Below are positions 5,126-6,868 of a stretch of DNA of 6,868 nt, in pieces. Position 1 is the first letter of the stretch, and each line of letters begins with the position of its first letter. Origin of the DNA: Thermoplasmata archaeon (GTDB lineage Archaea; Thermoplasmatota; Thermoplasmata; Thermoplasmatales; Thermoplasmataceae); contig JAJZXT010000027.1 of the NCBI GenBank assembly GCA_021806355.1, positions 1-6,868 on the forward strand, given 5' to 3'. The notes beneath the pieces were generated by a model. It searched no databases and was not told where the DNA came from. It worked only from the letters and a program-made list of their open reading frames with translations. The position numbers and the translations under genes were made by a program.

Positions 5126-5134
5126 TTATTTTTA
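5126..5134 (+). promoter_or_regulatory. TATA box of pyruvate kinase (leaderless start)
   Basis: The A/T-rich run ending TTATTTTTA lies 22-30 bases upstream of the pyk ATG at 5156, as expected for a leaderless archaeal transcript. No Shine-Dalgarno precedes the ATG; the bases before it are AATTTAGTAGT. Confidence 0.5.
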
Positions 5135-5155
5135 GGGCATAAGCAATTTAGTAGT

Positions 5156-6832
5156 ATGCCTCTCACTAAAATAATTGCAACAATCGGTCCTTCAATTCAG
5201 GATTATAATACTCTTAAGAAGATCGCAATCTCAGGAATGGATTGCATAAGAATAAACACCGCACATGCCTCAATAGAAAGCGTTGCCCTCATTGCAGGAA
5301 TGCGAAAGAAGATAGAGAAGGAAACCGGTAAGGTTGTCTCCATAATGATTGACCTGAAGGGGGAGGAGTTGCGAATTCTCACTAAGGATGGGGATGTAGA
5401 GATCAAGGAAGGAATGGAATATACCATTACAGATAGTTCATTTAAGAATTCGAGACTGGCATTCAATGTTGGGAAAGCAATTGATGCCGCCAATTCTGGT
5501 GATATAATTGTTGCAATGGATGGAAGGGTGAGTCTTGAAGTTAAGACCAGGACGGGAAATTCACTCAAGGTAACTGCAAAGACAGATGGGGTAATCAAAA
5601 ACATGGGACGCCTGAATATTCCCGGGAGATACGTTCCACTGGCTTCGATCACTGAAAGGGATAGGCAATTTCTTCAGGCTGGCATTGACAATGCCGTGGA
5701 ATATTGCGCAATGTCATTTGTCCAAACCTCAGCCCAGATCAACGAGCTTCACGACATTATAATGAGCATGAAGGGGCAGATGAAAGTCATAGCAAAGATT
5801 GAGACCAGGAAGGCTCTTGATAATATTTCTGAGATAGTTTCCGTATCAGATGTCATAATGGTTGCAAGAGGTGATCTCGGTGTTGAGGTTCCGCTGAGTG
5901 AAGTAGGCATGGCACAGAAGGAAATTATCAGGGCTGCCCATAGGCGTGGCGTTCCAACAATTGTTGCAACCCAGATACTGGAATCAATGGTTAACTCAGA
6001 ATCACCGACAAGGGCTGAAGTGTCTGATATTACAAATGCAATCCTCGACAATGCGGATTCGCTAATGCTGTCAGAAGAAACCGCAATAGGCAAGTATCCT
6101 GAAGAAGCGGTAAAAACACTGGTGCGAATAGCCTCATACGTTGAAGGCATAGTAGTACACTTCCCCGGTCCGGAGGATTATCTTGGAAATCGTGTGACAT
6201 TCTCAATCTCAAAGGCAACCAGGGTAATATCGGATGAGGTTGAATCGGATGCAATTGTTGTCTTGACAAGAACTGGAAACACAGCAAGAATGGTTTCTGC
6301 AGTCAGGCCATCCATGAAGATCATTGCAGTTGTGAAGGAGAGGGTCATAGCCGGTTTTACAACTCTTTTAAGGGGAGTAACGCCCATAATCCTGGATTCA
6401 GAAATATCAGATAGCGTGAACCTGAACGAGATCATTTCATTTATCAGGGAAAAAGGTATGATAAAACCAGGAGAGAGAATTGTGGTCACGTCAGGAATTC
6501 CAGAAATGGTTTTTGGTGGAACGACAGAAGTAAAAGTTGTAACTGTAGGAGACGTGATTGGCAGAGGGTTTGCAACCGGCACAGACATAAACGGAACAAT
6601 GACAAGGGCTCCCGATTATTCCGGGGAAATCATCATTGCCACGGATAGCCCTGATATTGACATGTTGAAAGGGAAAAAGGGTGTCATATTCGAGAAACAG
6701 TTCAGAAGGGAGGATATTGATAGATTGAAATCGCTGAACATGACTTTTGTTGGAGGAACCGTATTTTTTAGAAAGGTAAAAAACGGTGAAAGCGTGAGCA
6801 TAGACGTTGAAACCGGCGTTATCTATAAGTGA
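5156..6832 (+). CDS. pyk: Pyruvate kinase
   Basis: Cytosolic glycolytic enzyme converting PEP and ADP to pyruvate and ATP. It has 558 aa, longer than the roughly 470-aa core because of an extra C-terminal domain. The start TKIIATIGPS is canonical. Active-site residues include Arg32, Asn34 and His37 in RINTAHA; Asp66, Lys68, Glu71 and Arg73 in DLKGEELR; Lys214 and Glu216 in AKIE; and the PEP/metal loop MVARGDLGVEVP at 235-246. The B domain is about 74-160. The signature SPTRAEVSDITNAILDNAD (283-301) leads to MLSEETAIG (304-312). Ala36 replaces the serine that binds K+ in the usual NxSHG motif. The allosteric C domain is about 340-470. Residues about 475-558 resemble the PEP-utiliser swivel domain of Bacillus-type enzymes but lack its TSH motif. 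The stop TGA (6830-6832) coincides with the transposon end, so the last residues may have been altered. Confidence 0.96.
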   Translation: MPLTKIIATIGPSIQDYNTLKKIAISGMDCIRINTAHASIESVALIAGMRKKIEKETGKVVSIMIDLKGEELRILTKDGDVEIKEGMEYTITDSSFKNSRLAFNVGKAIDAANSGDIIVAMDGRVSLEVKTRTGNSLKVTAKTDGVIKNMGRLNIPGRYVPLASITERDRQFLQAGIDNAVEYCAMSFVQTSAQINELHDIIMSMKGQMKVIAKIETRKALDNISEIVSVSDVIMVARGDLGVEVPLSEVGMAQKEIIRAAHRRGVPTIVATQILESMVNSESPTRAEVSDITNAILDNADSLMLSEETAIGKYPEEAVKTLVRIASYVEGIVVHFPGPEDYLGNRVTFSISKATRVISDEVESDAIVVLTRTGNTARMVSAVRPSMKIIAVVKERVIAGFTTLLRGVTPIILDSEISDSVNLNEIISFIREKGMIKPGERIVVTSGIPEMVFGGTTEVKVVTVGDVIGRGFATGTDINGTMTRAPDYSGEIIIATDSPDIDMLKGKKGVIFEKQFRREDIDRLKSLNMTFVGGTVFFRKVKNGESVSIDVETGVIYK

Positions 6833-6868
6833 CATCCTCCCACGTCTAAAGAACGTGGGCTTCCTGCC
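6829..6868 (-). mobile_element. IS200/IS605-family (tnpB-type) transposon right end, partial
   Basis: The + strand sequence GTGACATCCTCC, a hairpin and GGCTTCC is the characteristic terminus of IS605/IS1341-type elements. The perfect 7-bp stem is CCCACGT (6839-6845) with ACGTGGG (6853-6859), with a 7-base loop. On the - strand it reads GAAGCCCACG ... GGAGGATGTCAC, the usual tail just after a tnpB gene, so tnpB should lie beyond the right edge on the - strand and this is its right end. Such hairpins are bound as single-stranded DNA by TnpA, and they also form the 3' part of the TnpB omega-RNA. The exact boundary (about 6829-6831) cannot be fixed without an empty site. Confidence 0.82.
6839..6859 (-). 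ncRNA. Terminal hairpin of the transposon, candidate omega-RNA 3' scaffold
   Basis: A perfect 7-bp stem with a 7-nt loop. In TnpB systems the non-coding RNA transcribed from the right end carries structure from the element and a guide from the flanking host DNA. Here the flank on the - strand is the reverse complement of the last codons of pyruvate kinase. Only the last portion of the RNA is in the window, so its full length and structure cannot be drawn. Confidence 0.5.

Noticed and set aside
5203..5652. 149-codon antisense ORF within pyk, and similar antisense ORFs at 5749-6150, 6178-6588 and 6491-6835
   Set aside because: They are mirror readings of a strongly conserved pyruvate kinase frame, with no recognisable motif and no promoter of their own.
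1..6868. CRISPR array, tRNA or rRNA genes
   Set aside because: No regularly spaced repeats, cloverleaf-like sequences or rRNA segments were seen on either strand.

Overview
The window looks like a chromosomal segment of an archaeon, most likely of the Thermoplasmatales (acidophilic, wall-less Euryarchaeota such as Ferroplasma, Cuniculiplasma or Thermoplasma). The reasons are moderate-to-low GC, heavy use of AGG/AGA arginine and ATA isoleucine codons, A/T-rich TATA-like boxes about 25 bases before several start codons with no Shine-Dalgarno (leaderless transcripts), and the protein types. This placement is inference from reading; no database was searched.

Layout. Bases 1 to about 108 are the 3' end of a group II intron on the + strand, with a complete 34-nt domain V and a domain VI hairpin. 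After a short spacer holding a U-rich terminator, a HAD-family phosphatase is encoded on the - strand (218-856). A 57-base divergent promoter region separates it from five + strand genes: a CoA-disulfide reductase/NADH oxidase-type flavoprotein (914-2221), a two-TM potassium channel with a C-terminal RCK domain (2277-3290), a CPA2/Kef-type cation:proton antiporter (3444-4610), a small two-TM membrane protein (4786-5034) and pyruvate kinase (5156-6832). The last 40 or so bases are the terminal hairpin of an IS200/IS605-type (tnpB) transposon, which abuts and probably supplies the pyruvate kinase stop codon.

The + strand genes are separated by 55, 153, 175 and 121 bases. Most gaps hold TATA-like boxes and/or inverted repeats, so they look individually promoted rather than a tight operon. 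Functionally, the channel and the antiporter form a plausible K+/H+ homeostasis pair, which suits an organism holding a large pH gradient with a compensating membrane potential. The flavoprotein and pyruvate kinase are redox and central carbon functions.

The points most worth a second look are: (i) a strong internal Shine-Dalgarno and two ATGs exactly at the start of the channel's RCK domain, which could make free RCK subunits as in MthK; (ii) the transposon end fused to the pyk stop codon, which would give a TnpB omega-RNA a guide taken from the pyk coding sequence; (iii) the group II intron at the left edge; (iv) a pyruvate kinase with a changed potassium-site residue and a degenerate swivel domain; and (v) several perfect or near-perfect dyads at promoters. 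No CRISPR array, tRNA or rRNA gene was seen.
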